From assembly GCA_029053015.1 (NCBI GenBank), contig JAIDHX010000051.1, positions 1 through 34,914 of the forward strand: a stretch of 34,914 nt of DNA, in the 5' to 3' direction. This document shows positions 1 to 8,423 of this stretch, piece by piece. Position numbers and translations under genes: made by a program. The notes beneath the pieces were generated by a model. That model was not told where the DNA came from, ran no database searches, and was given only the letters and a program-made list of their open reading frames with translations. The stretch's first letter is position 1. Each line of letters opens with the position of its first letter. This DNA comes from Lachnospiraceae bacterium. Its GTDB lineage: Bacteria > Bacillota > Clostridia > Lachnospirales > Lachnospiraceae.

Positions 1-705
1 AAAGGGAATACCTATCCTGTGCTGAAAGGTGTCAGCATGGAGATGAACAGGGGTGAATTTGTTGCGGTCATGGGGCCGTCCGGCAGCGGAAAAACGACGC
101 TGCTGAATATCGTGTCAGGTTTTTTATCAGCAGACAGTGGCAATGTGAAAGTGGGTTCTGTGGATATGCTTCATACGGATAAAGAAAAACAGGCTGAAAT
201 CCGTTCTAGTATATTAGGGTTTATCTTTCAGGATTTTATGCTGATAGATGGGTTGACAGTACAGGAAAACATTTTTCTTCCACAGATCATCGCAAAAAAG
301 CCTGACGCAGATATGGAAGGAAAAACAAGAGATCTGCTATGCGCCTTTGGCCTTGAGGATATTTTCGGTAAATACCCAAGCGAGCTTTCCGGCGGTCAAA
401 AACAACGGGTGGCTATTGCAAGGGCTTTATCCAATGATCCGCTGTTAATCTTGGCTGATGAACCAACTGGAAACCTTGATTCCAAGTCAAGCAACGCTGT
501 CATAGAAGCGTTTCTGTTTGCAAAGGAACAGTTGGGGGCTACGGTTTTGATGGTAACACATGATGCGATTGCTGCTTCTCATGCAGACCGCGTGATTGCT
601 TTGTCGGATGGGATGATAGTAAGGGAATTGGTGCGCCAAAAAGAACAGCGGCAGTTTATGAATGATATTCTGGAATTTCTGAAGGTTGTGGAGGTGGGAC
701 AATGA
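1..705 (+). CDS. ABC transporter ATP-binding protein, BceA/MacB type (5' partial)
   Basis: This is the ATPase of an antimicrobial-peptide resistance or sensing ABC transporter that partners the FtsX permease just downstream. The frame is open to base 1 and reads KGNTYPVLKGVS, so the true start lies left of the window; the GTG at 19 is internal. Counting from that GTG, Walker A GPSGSGKTT is at residues 19-27, the Q-loop at 71, the LSGGQ signature at 123-127, Walker B LLILADE at 142-148 and the H-loop at 181. The roughly 30-residue C-terminal tail after the nucleotide-binding domain fits the BceA subgroup. The stop overlaps the next ATG (ATGA), indicating translational coupling. The BceA assignment over general MacB/LolD rests on the neighbour's architecture. 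Confidence 0.9.
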   Translation, partial: KGNTYPVLKGVSMEMNRGEFVAVMGPSGSGKTTLLNIVSGFLSADSGNVKVGSVDMLHTDKEKQAEIRSSILGFIFQDFMLIDGLTVQENIFLPQIIAKKPDADMEGKTRDLLCAFGLEDIFGKYPSELSGGQKQRVAIARALSNDPLLILADEPTGNLDSKSSNAVIEAFLFAKEQLGATVLMVTHDAIAASHADRVIALSDGMIVRELVRQKEQRQFMNDILEFLKVVEVGQ

Positions 706-2753
706 CATTAAATGAAATCACCCGAAAGCTGATCCACCAGAATAAAAGCCGGTACATTCTTTTTGGATTGTCAGTCTGTTTTGCTGTTGCCATGACAGGG
801 GCTTATGGAGTTTTGCTTTTCAGCAGGGTTATAACAGATGTATTGATGACCGATGGATCGACTTACTTAATTTCGCTTGGAATGTATGGGATTACGATGA
901 TTGGTATTGTTGTTTTTCTCTTCTATGCTAATGCCATTTATATTCAGCTTCAAATGGGGGAGATCGGGGTATTCCTTTCCCTTGGTCTTCCGCCAAAATC
1001 TGTTGGCAAAATACAAAATCGGCAGCTTGACATCACATTTTTGATTGGAGGGGCTGCTGGGTTGGTTTTGGCTGTTCCGTTCTCCTTTGGCATATGGTCG
1101 CTGCTGTCTTTATTCATTTCTTATACGGATGGAGCCTTTCGTGTGGGATGGAAAGGGCTGCTGATTGCAGGAGGGCTATGGATATTGGCATGGGTTATCC
1201 TGCGTATCAAGAATACAGTTCATATAGCAAGGTTAGATGTGATCAAGATTCTGCGTTCATCATCTGAAGGTGAGGAGGTGAAAGGCTCCCACCCGATGTT
1301 GGGTATCATAGGGTTGATAGCCGTTCCTTTGGGATTGATATTGTTTAATATTACTGCGGTTATCTACCCACTGAAAAATTTCTCCGTTCTCTTTCTTGGC
1401 GTAAGTCTGATTGGAATGTATATTCTGACGGCACAGATCACTTCTATGGGCAGCATTATAAAGTGGTTTTTACCTAACGCATACAGAAAAGGTATTTTGT
1501 TTTACAATCTTGTAAGGCAAAAAGGGAACCAATATACATTGTCCTTATTTGTATCCTCACTGCTGATTACGCTTACGGTATTTTCCATATGTTTTAATGG
1601 GAGCATTTTCTTGGAGCTTTACTATTCAATCAAGGAAGAACCTTATGATTATGCTGTTTTAGCTGGGGAATCAGGAGAGAAACTTGATGAAAGCAGGATA
1701 CGCTCCTTTGCAGAAGAAAGCGGCATTTCTTTAAGCGGATGGCATTCATTAGATATGCTTTTGCTGGGACGGGAGCATCAGTATATGGATACTTCAAGAA
1801 ATGAGTGGGCATCGGAAATTGTTGTTAATGTGTCTGATTTTCATGCACTTTCCGGCATGAATCTGTCTGTTCCTGACGACGGATATATTTACTTTCAGGA
1901 TTCCGATGATTCTATGTTTCAAACCTGCTCAGAAGATAGAGGGATGTTTTACAATCCAAGCACAAAAGAGGATTTTACACTGCAAAGAATTGAGCTGATC
2001 TCAAAAGAAAGTGTACTGAATGAAACCGCAAAAATAAATTCCTTTGCAGTCGTCAGTGACAATACTTTTTACAGGATAAGTGATACTTTGGATTCCTCAT
2101 ATAAAATGACCTATTACCTGTTTCATGGCAGTAATCCTGAAAACAGCAGTGAATTTCAGGAAAAACTACTGGCAGAGATTGTAGCATTAAACAAAGGGGA
2201 ACTGTTTGTGAGCTGGCAAGATCAGGCTATTAAAGATAAAAAGGAGAACTATGAAGATATTTATATCCCTTATGATGGGAACGAACTGTATGCTGCCCGG
2301 TGGTGGGAATTTTATCCTTATGCAAAACAGACGGAGCTTGATATCCAGATGGAGGCAGGCGCAGTTTATCTGATCCTGATTTTCTTTATTGCCATTATTT
2401 CTTTTGTGTCAGCAACTATGATAATGGGATTAAAAATTGCAGGAACTATAATGCAGGATACTGAGAGCTACAAGAGGGCGATGTATCTTGGACTAAAAGA
2501 AAATGACCTGAAAAAGGTTATCCGGAAACAGATAGGGCTTATTTATTTTTTTCCTGTAATTTGCGGATGTGTCACAGCTTCATTCATGATAAACCGTTTT
2601 ATGGAAGCATCTTCTGCTGCACGCATTTTTGAAATAACGCTGGTCGCCATAGGATTATCACTTATAGTATTTTTTATACAGCTTATCATTTTTTTCTTCC
2701 TTCAGAAGAAATTAGTCGTTTCAACTTCTGGGGTAGTATATGAAAGCAGGTGA
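702..2753 (+). CDS. FtsX-family ABC permease, BceB type
   Basis: This is the membrane subunit of the transporter started by the upstream ATPase. The protein has 683 residues. Hydrophobic segments occur near 18-42, 58-80, 112-138, 152-168, 200-222, 228-248 and 280-303. A hydrophilic region of about 240 residues (roughly 305-545) follows, then three C-terminal segments near 550-575, 612-632 and 648-670. Ten segments with one large external domain between the seventh and eighth match BceB/VraG proteins, which detect bacitracin or lantibiotic complexes. The start is ATG 702 with GGAGG at 691-695. No BceRS-type kinase is adjacent, so either the LytTR/GHKL pair 2 kb downstream or an element left of the window would be its regulator. 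Substrate cannot be read from sequence. Confidence 0.9.
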   Translation: MTLNEITRKLIHQNKSRYILFGLSVCFAVAMTGAYGVLLFSRVITDVLMTDGSTYLISLGMYGITMIGIVVFLFYANAIYIQLQMGEIGVFLSLGLPPKSVGKIQNRQLDITFLIGGAAGLVLAVPFSFGIWSLLSLFISYTDGAFRVGWKGLLIAGGLWILAWVILRIKNTVHIARLDVIKILRSSSEGEEVKGSHPMLGIIGLIAVPLGLILFNITAVIYPLKNFSVLFLGVSLIGMYILTAQITSMGSIIKWFLPNAYRKGILFYNLVRQKGNQYTLSLFVSSLLITLTVFSICFNGSIFLELYYSIKEEPYDYAVLAGESGEKLDESRIRSFAEESGISLSGWHSLDMLLLGREHQYMDTSRNEWASEIVVNVSDFHALSGMNLSVPDDGYIYFQDSDDSMFQTCSEDRGMFYNPSTKEDFTLQRIELISKESVLNETAKINSFAVVSDNTFYRISDTLDSSYKMTYYLFHGSNPENSSEFQEKLLAEIVALNKGELFVSWQDQAIKDKKENYEDIYIPYDGNELYAARWWEFYPYAKQTELDIQMEAGAVYLILIFFIAIISFVSATMIMGLKIAGTIMQDTESYKRAMYLGLKENDLKKVIRKQIGLIYFFPVICGCVTASFMINRFMEASSAARIFEITLVAIGLSLIVFFIQLIIFFFLQKKLVVSTSGVVYESR

Positions 2754-3679
2754 CAGGATTGGAATATACGATACAGACTTATGGGCTATGCAAAAAATAT
2801 GGTGGATGTTCTGTTGTCCGGAATGTATCCATACACGCTCCAAAAGGGCAGATTTATGGACTGTTGGGCAGGAATGGAGCCGGTAAAACTACTATTATGA
2901 AAATGGTGCTTGGGCTGGTGAAAAAAGATTCCGGATCTGTGACATTATTCAATCAGGAAATGGCGGGTTATCAGAGTGGGATTTATGCCCGTATTGGAAG
3001 CACGATTGAATCCCCCGGTTTTTATTCAAATCTGACAGCAACGGAAAATCTCTCGGTTTTCTCAAGACTTAGGGGAAAAGTGAATGAAAATAAGATACGC
3101 GATGCACTCGATGTCGTAGGACTTCCGTATCAGGATAAGAAGATATTTTCAAAGTATTCTTTAGGAATGAAACAGAGGCTGGCAATCGCTAATGCGATCG
3201 TAAATGACCCTGAACTGCTTATTTTAGACGAGCCGACAAATGGGCTTGACCCTATTGGTATAGCAGAGATGCGGACGCTTATACGGAAATTAAGCCATGA
3301 ACGTGGAAAAACCATTTTAATATCCAGCCACCAGCTTTCGGATATGGAACAGATGGTGGATTGGGTTGGGATTATCCATGAGGGCAGGATGCTGGAAGAA
3401 TGTTCTTATCAGCAGCTAAAGGAAAATGAAAATTCTTATATTCGTTTGGTTGTGAAAGAACCGGAGCAAGTATATAAGTACCTGAAAAATGATCTTTCAA
3501 TCAAAAAGATTAAGAGACCAGAAGCATCCGTCATAGAGATTTATGATTTGAAATATGGTACTTTAGAATTGAACAGCAGGCTATTTATTGCAGGCTTTTC
3601 TGTAGTTGAAATTTCTAAGTGCTGGAGCAGTCTGGAAGATTATTTTAAGGGATTGACAGGAGGTGCAGGCATTGCGTGA
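2750..3679 (+). CDS. ABC transporter ATPase, lantibiotic-immunity LanF/BcrA type
   Basis: This ATPase is predicted to power export of a peptide antibiotic from the membrane, together with the permease that follows. Walker A GRNGAGKTT is at residues 40-48, the signature SLGMKQRLAIA at 137-147 and Walker B LLILDE at 156-161. The position normally held by the Q-loop glutamine reads STIESPGFY, with Glu87. A glutamate here (the E-loop) is a described hallmark of LanF immunity ATPases. The roughly 85-residue C-terminal extension is also usual for BcrA/LanF. The listed start is GTG 2750, which overlaps the previous stop; TTG at 2759 is an alternative. The gene is in one operon with the BceAB-like pair. 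Confidence 0.9.
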   Translation: MTGLEYTIQTYGLCKKYGGCSVVRNVSIHAPKGQIYGLLGRNGAGKTTIMKMVLGLVKKDSGSVTLFNQEMAGYQSGIYARIGSTIESPGFYSNLTATENLSVFSRLRGKVNENKIRDALDVVGLPYQDKKIFSKYSLGMKQRLAIANAIVNDPELLILDEPTNGLDPIGIAEMRTLIRKLSHERGKTILISSHQLSDMEQMVDWVGIIHEGRMLEECSYQQLKENENSYIRLVVKEPEQVYKYLKNDLSIKKIKRPEASVIEIYDLKYGTLELNSRLFIAGFSVVEISKCWSSLEDYFKGLTGGAGIA

Positions 3680-4400
3680 CGCAGTTTGCTCTGAAATTAT
3701 AAAATTCCGCAGGAATAAGATGGCATGGATGGGAACTTTGATCATTGTTACGATTCCGCTTTTTATGATATGGAATCGTTTGGTTATTGACCCACAGAGA
3801 GAATATATGGAATGGCTGATGAGCGTACTCATGTTAAATACCCTTGTATTACCTATCATAAACGGATTTGTAATCACATCAGGTATGCAAAGGGAATATC
3901 AGGACAGAACAATACGGAATGTTCTGACAGCCCCGGTATCGAGAGAAAGGTTCCTGACAGCTAAATTAGTTGTGTGGTTTTTGTGGTATTTAATATCAAT
4001 TTGTTTATCTGAGGTGATAGTGGCAGCAGGCTGTTATGCCCTTTTTCCCGATGAATTTACAACAGGGAATATGGGGTATGCTTTATTTTTATTTACCCAG
4101 AACAATTTCTTTTCTTTTATTGCGGGGATTCCCATTTTTTGGATATGTGTGAAACAGCAGGCATTGTTTTATCCTGCCATGCTTGCCACATTGGGAACTG
4201 CGGTTCTACAGGCGGCGGGACTGCAGGTTTCAGAAGAACTGATATTGCCAGCTTGTGTATGCCCTTGGACAGCAGTATCTATTTCGGGCATAGTTGGATT
4301 TAGTACATGTTATTATTGGATATGCCTTGTATCAATATTTCTGTGCGGAGTGGCTGGCTATATAGGAGTTATTATCTCTTTCAGAAATCAGGATCAGTAG
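3672..4400 (+). CDS. ABC-2 type permease, lantibiotic-immunity LanE/BcrB-like
   Basis: A 242-residue integral membrane protein with about six hydrophobic segments (near 20-35, 53-72, 97-122, 140-160, 165-185 and 215-238) and charged loops such as REYQDRTIRNVL, the usual layout of ABC-2 permeases in LanFEG or BcrAB systems. A GTG lies at 3663, but AGGAGG at 3658-3663 overlaps it. TTG 3672 sits 8 bases beyond that ribosome site, so it is chosen as start. It overlaps the ATPase end (3679) by 8 bases. Only one permease is present, so the system is FE rather than FEG, or the protein acts as a homodimer. Confidence 0.85.
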   Translation: MRDAVCSEIIKFRRNKMAWMGTLIIVTIPLFMIWNRLVIDPQREYMEWLMSVLMLNTLVLPIINGFVITSGMQREYQDRTIRNVLTAPVSRERFLTAKLVVWFLWYLISICLSEVIVAAGCYALFPDEFTTGNMGYALFLFTQNNFFSFIAGIPIFWICVKQQALFYPAMLATLGTAVLQAAGLQVSEELILPACVCPWTAVSISGIVGFSTCYYWICLVSIFLCGVAGYIGVIISFRNQDQ

Positions 4401-4459
4401 AAATGGATATCTTTCTGTTCTTGAAGGTAAGGATACACTGACAACACTACAAAAGACAC

Positions 4460-4492
4460 CCGCCGCAGATGGCTCACTACCATATGCGGCGG
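4460..4492 (+). promoter_or_regulatory. GC-rich hairpin after the ABC operon
   Basis: CCGCCGCA at 4460-4467 pairs perfectly with TGCGGCGG at 4485-4492. Inside it, after one mismatch, ATGG (4469-4472) pairs with CCAT (4480-4483). The stem is strong, but no T-run follows, so it is not a classical intrinsic terminator. It may be an RNA-stabilising 3' end, a Rho-independent terminator lacking its tail, or a protein-binding inverted repeat. Confidence 0.5.
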
Positions 4493-4551
4493 TCTGCTAT
4501 CTCCACAGGCAGACTGGAAATCACTTGGAAAGCGAGGAACTTAGAGGTAAT

Positions 4552-4602
4552 ATGCGAGTGGGGCAAAATAGAATTATCGTACTCATATTAGTTTTAGTTT
4601 GA
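4552..4602 (+). CDS. possible 16-residue hydrophobic peptide (MRVGQNRIIVLILVLV)
   Basis: ATG 4552 is preceded by AGAGG at 4542-4546, 5 bases away, and the frame ends at TGA 4600-4602. The product would have a short basic start and a hydrophobic tail. It lies 113 bases before a LytTR regulator, where a signal peptide would be interesting, but it lacks the processing features of AgrD. The same frame continues open upstream, so this may be the end of a degraded gene or chance. Low confidence. Confidence 0.15.
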   Translation: MRVGQNRIIVLILVLV

Positions 4603-4715
4603 GGGTACAGTAAAAACTACGGTCATTACACCGAAATGTCCGTTCGTGGCATTAATGAAACTTTGTCTGTATTTATGTCGATATATACGATATACCCGTA
4701 AAAGAGGTGATGAAG

Positions 4716-5432
4716 ATGCTGTCAATAGCAGTATGTGATGATGAAGTCATAGAATGCTGCAACATGGCAAGAAAAATTAAAGATATTCTGGAAGAAATGA
4801 AAATACCATGCATCATCCGTCAGTTCCGAAGTGGCGGGGAACTGCTGCAGGCATTGGAAAGTTTTGACATTGCTTTCCTTGATATTATCATGCAGGATAT
4901 GGATGGGATGAAAACAGCACAGATTTTCCGTGAAAAGGCATCTGATAAGATACTTATTTTTGTATCTTCCAGCAGGGAGTATGTGTTTGAAGCGTATGAC
5001 GTGGAGGCTTTCCAATATCTGCTTAAGCCTGTGGATGACAGGAAACTGAAAAGTGTACTGCAAAAAGCCGTCTGTAAAACAGAAAGTCGTTCACAGGAAT
5101 TTATCATTGTCAGCAGGGAAAGGCAGAAAAAGAAACTGTTTCTTGATGATATATACTATTTCGAGATAAAAGGGCGAATGGTCGATGTTCATGGGCCGGA
5201 AGGCATTTTTACTTATTATGAGCAGATAGGGGAGCTGGAGAACAAACTGCGGGATAAAGGTTTTTTCAGGTGCCATAAAAGCTATCTTATAAATCTGAAA
5301 TATGTTGACGGATATAACAGGCAGGAAGTGATTCTGGAAAACGGGAAAAAAATTGTGATCGCAAAAAGAAGATACGAGGAGTTCTGCCAGGAGGTGCTTA
5401 AGGTTATGCGGGAAAACGGAGGGATTCTATGA
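4716..5432 (+). CDS. LytTR-family response regulator (AgrA/VirR-like)
   Basis: A 238-residue two-component regulator. The receiver domain (1-120) has acidic residues DDE at 8-10, the phosphorylated Asp56 in AFLDIIMQD and the conserved Lys104 in LLKP. The C-terminal LytTR DNA-binding domain (about 127-235) includes the typical FRCHKSYLINL motif. GTG 4707 and ATG 4710 overlap the ribosome site AAGAGG (4702-4707). ATG 4716, 8 bases after it, gives the standard N-terminus MLSIAVCDDE and is preferred. Its stop overlaps the kinase start by ATGA, so the pair is translationally coupled. LytTR proteins bind paired direct repeats; the likely target is the ABC operon just upstream or this operon itself (inference). 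Confidence 0.93.
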   Translation: MLSIAVCDDEVIECCNMARKIKDILEEMKIPCIIRQFRSGGELLQALESFDIAFLDIIMQDMDGMKTAQIFREKASDKILIFVSSSREYVFEAYDVEAFQYLLKPVDDRKLKSVLQKAVCKTESRSQEFIIVSRERQKKKLFLDDIYYFEIKGRMVDVHGPEGIFTYYEQIGELENKLRDKGFFRCHKSYLINLKYVDGYNRQEVILENGKKIVIAKRRYEEFCQEVLKVMRENGGIL

Positions 5433-6808
5433 AACAGCTCTTAGATTATATAGATATTTTATTAGAGATACCTTGCTATCTGGTGTACTTATGGATGGCA
5501 GGTAAATTCTGTAAAAAATACTTGGGGGCTTCAAAGAAAAATGAATTTTTATTTGTGATATTTTCCTTTTGCGGCGGGCTGTTTATGAACATTGCGAACA
5601 TACGATATTCCATTCCGCATATTTTCTATGAGATGTTGTACAATATACTGTTTATAGGATTGGTGTTACTGCTGTTTCGGGCAGAATGGGAGAAAAAAAT
5701 TCTGGCTGCCTCCATGTTGATGATAGCCCTGAGACTGGTGGCAAACATCTGTAACTCTTTTTTATCCAGTCTTGCATTGTTTTATCTACATACAGTAAAA
5801 AAGATTCCGGCTCCAGTATTAAGCGATTGGAAATTTGGTGTAATAGGCGTTGTCAGTATTTGTTTAGCTGCACTGGCCGTATACCGGATGCCAAAGCATC
5901 TTGCGCCTGTCTTTTGTGGAAAGCCGGGGAAATGGTATGTCATGCTGGCAATACCCTTGCTTGTGATTATTGCAGTGTTTGATGTGGCAGACTGGGGGGC
6001 GTGTCACGGGATTATGGTTAGGAGCGGGGGAAATATGGGATTGTATTATGACCAGATTTTCAGCCATGCGGAATTTTGTGTTTTGGCAGTCTTATCTATG
6101 CTGGCAGCAGGATTTTATGTGTTTGGGATGAACCGGATTTATTTGGAGCAGGAAAAAAGCGGTCAGTACTATTCGCAGATTGCGGTTTACAAGATGCTGG
6201 CAGAGCAGTACAGACAGTCAGAACGGCTAAGGCATGACATGAAGAACCACATCATTGCCCTATCTGCGCTATCCAAGAATAAAGAATGGGAGAAGATAGA
6301 TGACTACCTGAAAAGTATGGAGGGCATTGCCCTGGATGTCGGAGGAGATATGACAGGGAATAAAGCGGTGGATGCGCTTCTGTACCAGAAGCGGAAACGG
6401 GCGGAAGAGGGAAATATCAAATGGGAATGTGATGTGCAGATGCCAAAGGAGAGACGTATCAATGAGTTTGACCTGTGCGTATTGTTTGGAAATATATTGG
6501 ATAATGCATTGGAAGCGTGTGGAAGGATGCCGAATGGCGAATGTCGTTTTATCAATATTCAGGCAAAAACTGTAAAGAAATGTTTTCTGCTTGAAGTAAA
6601 AAACAGTATGGACAGGACGGAAAAGCATACAGATGAATTTACAAATAAAGGGGATTTGCAGGAACACGGAATCGGTCTGTTAAATGTAGGCGATGTGGTG
6701 AATAAGTATAACGGGGTAGTGCATACAGAAGCCGAAAAAGGCATCTTTGTAATATCCATTCTGATATCTCTGAATGATGTCGCACATGACATCAAAATGG
6801 CTGTTTAA
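5429..6808 (+). CDS. GHKL-family sensor histidine kinase (AgrC-like)
   Basis: A 459-residue membrane sensor partnered with the LytTR regulator. About six hydrophobic segments occupy residues 10-235. A short helical linker carries the phosphoacceptor His269 in RLRHDMKNH, followed by a GHKL ATPase domain with the N-box GNILDNALEAC (354-364) and G-box HGIGLLNV near 415. This layout matches AgrC/VirS-like kinases that detect peptides in the membrane. No agrB/agrD-like genes are visible nearby, so the signal could be the antibiotic peptide handled by the upstream transporters. The start ATG 5429 follows GGAGGG at 5418-5423. Confidence 0.92.
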   Translation: MKQLLDYIDILLEIPCYLVYLWMAGKFCKKYLGASKKNEFLFVIFSFCGGLFMNIANIRYSIPHIFYEMLYNILFIGLVLLLFRAEWEKKILAASMLMIALRLVANICNSFLSSLALFYLHTVKKIPAPVLSDWKFGVIGVVSICLAALAVYRMPKHLAPVFCGKPGKWYVMLAIPLLVIIAVFDVADWGACHGIMVRSGGNMGLYYDQIFSHAEFCVLAVLSMLAAGFYVFGMNRIYLEQEKSGQYYSQIAVYKMLAEQYRQSERLRHDMKNHIIALSALSKNKEWEKIDDYLKSMEGIALDVGGDMTGNKAVDALLYQKRKRAEEGNIKWECDVQMPKERRINEFDLCVLFGNILDNALEACGRMPNGECRFINIQAKTVKKCFLLEVKNSMDRTEKHTDEFTNKGDLQEHGIGLLNVGDVVNKYNGVVHTEAEKGIFVISILISLNDVAHDIKMAV

Positions 6809-6899
6809 AACATAAATCTAATATTATATCTTTGCGCTGCCGAGAGAACAGATGAAAGCTTTTAAATTTTATAAAAGCGATGATAAAGGAGGCGGTGCT

Positions 6900-7412
6900 A
6901 TGAACACAAAGACAATGGAAGGACTTGTAGGCGCAAGGACAAATATGAACCTGATGAATACACCTATGCGCGTTTATAAGGAGGCAAGTCGAAAAGGCGA
7001 TACGGCAACAATGGAGAGGGCAATGGGATATGCCAATGAATATTCTGACAGAGCGGAGAAATATAAGGCAGAGGCTGACGAAGGAATGAAAGAGGATGCA
7101 AAGGAGGCAAGGGAAAAAGCAAAAGTACAGCGTGAGGAGGCTATTCAGAAGCGCAGGGAAGAACGTGAAAAACTGGAAAAGAAGATTGAAGAAAACAGGA
7201 ACGTTGCTGCTAACACAGATACCAAAGAGACAGGAGCTTGTCTCTTGGAGCTTAGTGAAGAAGGAAAGGTATTGGTGAAGGATAACGTAGATTCCGGCAG
7301 CACAGGTTCTGATGAAATAAAGATGGATGTAGTAAAGGAGCCTGTAACCTATACAAAAACAGGAGAGACGGTTTCGGCAGAACAGAGTACAAGCATTTCA
7401 GTTTCGGTATAA
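6900..7412 (+). CDS. uncharacterised coiled-coil protein
   Basis: A 170-residue protein of no function I recognise. An earlier ATG at 6852 has no ribosome site. ATG 6900 follows AAAGGAGG (6885-6892) and is preferred. Residues 1-45 contain RVYKEASRKGDTATMERAMG, a short helical repeat-like region. Residues 45-110 are very rich in Lys, Glu and Arg and should form a long charged helix or coiled coil. The tail is polar with a Ser/Thr/Val-rich end. There is no signal peptide or membrane segment. An inverted repeat GCTTTTA/TAAAAGC lies in the leader at 6858-6878. It ends 10 bases from the convergent traX-like gene. It recalls small Lachnospiraceae proteins of unknown function, as does the gene at 31305, but the two do not share obvious sequence. 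Confidence 0.75.
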   Translation: MNTKTMEGLVGARTNMNLMNTPMRVYKEASRKGDTATMERAMGYANEYSDRAEKYKAEADEGMKEDAKEAREKAKVQREEAIQKRREEREKLEKKIEENRNVAANTDTKETGACLLELSEEGKVLVKDNVDSGSTGSDEIKMDVVKEPVTYTKTGETVSAEQSTSISVSV

Positions 7413-7422
7413 AGGTGAAGTT

Positions 7423-8181
7423 TTAAAGAATAACCCACCTCAACAATCCCAGCACAAATAAATGCGCCGGATAAAACAGATAGAAAAACCATTTGTGTAT
7501 CTTTGCTCTGCTGCCGCCTTGCCCGTTATAGAGAAAATACAGCATTAGGGGAACAAGAATCACGCCGAACTGGAACCACATATTTTCAAGACCGGACAGT
7601 ATTGTGATAAGGACATTCGGAAGCAGGAAGGTAAGCGTGAAAGCGGTCCATTTTGCTCTCGGTTTATCCCGGTATATGTGAACAAACAGGCAGCCCAGTA
7701 CATCCATAAAAGCCCAGTCTCCTATACAGGCAAGCAGACAGAGCAGTATAATAAAGATTATTTTAAGCGGTTTTCCGAATTTTTTGCTCTCCCAAAGTCT
7801 GATTGCGGTAAGACCGAGAAAGAGTGTAAAAATAACACTTTGAACAGGAATGAACATAAGCTTTCCCTGCGCAAAATAGAACGGCAGGCGTCCATACTCA
7901 AACCACACAAACGGAAGCCATGAGATAAGGGCAAAAACAGCAAGTCTTTGCTGGTATTTACCGACGTTTCTTGTATAGCGGTATCCCTCGCCGACAAAAT
8001 ATGCCATGGTCGGTCCGGTGAGGCGTCCGATAACGTGCATTGCCCCGCCAAGAAGCGGATTTATGGTATCCACGAATCCCCATGCAATGTGGTCGATAAG
8101 CATAGCAATAATGACAATATATTTTATCTGGTTTCTGTTAAGGCATCCTCTTTCGCCTTGTGTTATGACTGCATTTTCCAT
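7423..8181 (-). CDS. TraX family membrane protein
   Basis: A 252-residue polytopic membrane protein. The opening LNRNQIKYIVIIAMLIDHIA, then the segment HVIGRLTGPTMAYFVGEGY and FALISWLPFVWFE are typical of the TraX family, named for the F-plasmid pilin acetylase and common as a chromosomal acyltransferase-like protein in Firmicutes. About eight hydrophobic segments are present. The start ATG at 8181 (minus strand) has AGAGGA upstream. No other conjugation genes lie nearby, so a plasmid origin is not implied. It is transcribed from an extended -10 promoter near 8270. Its substrate is unknown. Confidence 0.88.
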   Translation of the reverse strand: MENAVITQGERGCLNRNQIKYIVIIAMLIDHIAWGFVDTINPLLGGAMHVIGRLTGPTMAYFVGEGYRYTRNVGKYQQRLAVFALISWLPFVWFEYGRLPFYFAQGKLMFIPVQSVIFTLFLGLTAIRLWESKKFGKPLKIIFIILLCLLACIGDWAFMDVLGCLFVHIYRDKPRAKWTAFTLTFLLPNVLITILSGLENMWFQFGVILVPLMLYFLYNGQGGSRAKIHKWFFYLFYPAHLFVLGLLRWVIL

Positions 8182-8265
8182 TATTTTTCCATCCTCTTAT
8201 ATAAGTACAACTCCGGATAATCGCTTGAAATCCACCTGTGTAACGCTAATTAATAGGTTTGGTTT

Positions 8266-8274
8266 ATTATAGCA
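8266..8274 (-). promoter_or_regulatory. extended -10 promoter for the TraX gene
   Basis: On the minus strand the sequence reads TGCTATAAT, a perfect extended -10 element. No good -35 box is present at the usual spacing, which extended -10 promoters tolerate. The start codon lies about 80 bases downstream. Confidence 0.5.
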
Positions 8275-8423
8275 CAAGCTATGACGGAATGAAACCATGG
8301 ACAGACATTTTCAATTCTGTAAAAGAAATACGTTGTGGTATCACGAACGTAACATTCCGCCAAATGAATAAATCAGCCTCCTGCGTGGAAAAATAAGCAT
8401 TATTTTTTCATGGAGGCAAGCAT

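Larger units (their letters stand above)
4401..4706. other. 306-bp gap between permease and LytTR regulator
   Basis: The gap holds a hairpin at 4460-4492, a 16-codon hydrophobic frame at 4552-4602, and a frame open from the end of the permease gene to 4602 without a convincing start. Upstream of the regulator, TTGTCT at 4663-4668 with TACGAT 17 bases on is a weak promoter candidate, and CGATATA is directly repeated at 4679-4685 and 4688-4694. I see no standard gene, RNA or riboswitch. Confidence 0.6.

Noticed and set aside
7423..8181. TraX as evidence for a conjugative element
   Set aside because: No relaxase, coupling protein, integrase or other transfer genes occur in the window, and TraX-like proteins are common on chromosomes.
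8389..8407. A/T-only inverted repeat AAAAATAA-GCA-TTATTTTT before the tocopherol-cyclase-like gene
   Set aside because: Weak pairing and location upstream of the ribosome site of an expressed gene; it may be chance in an A/T-rich gap.
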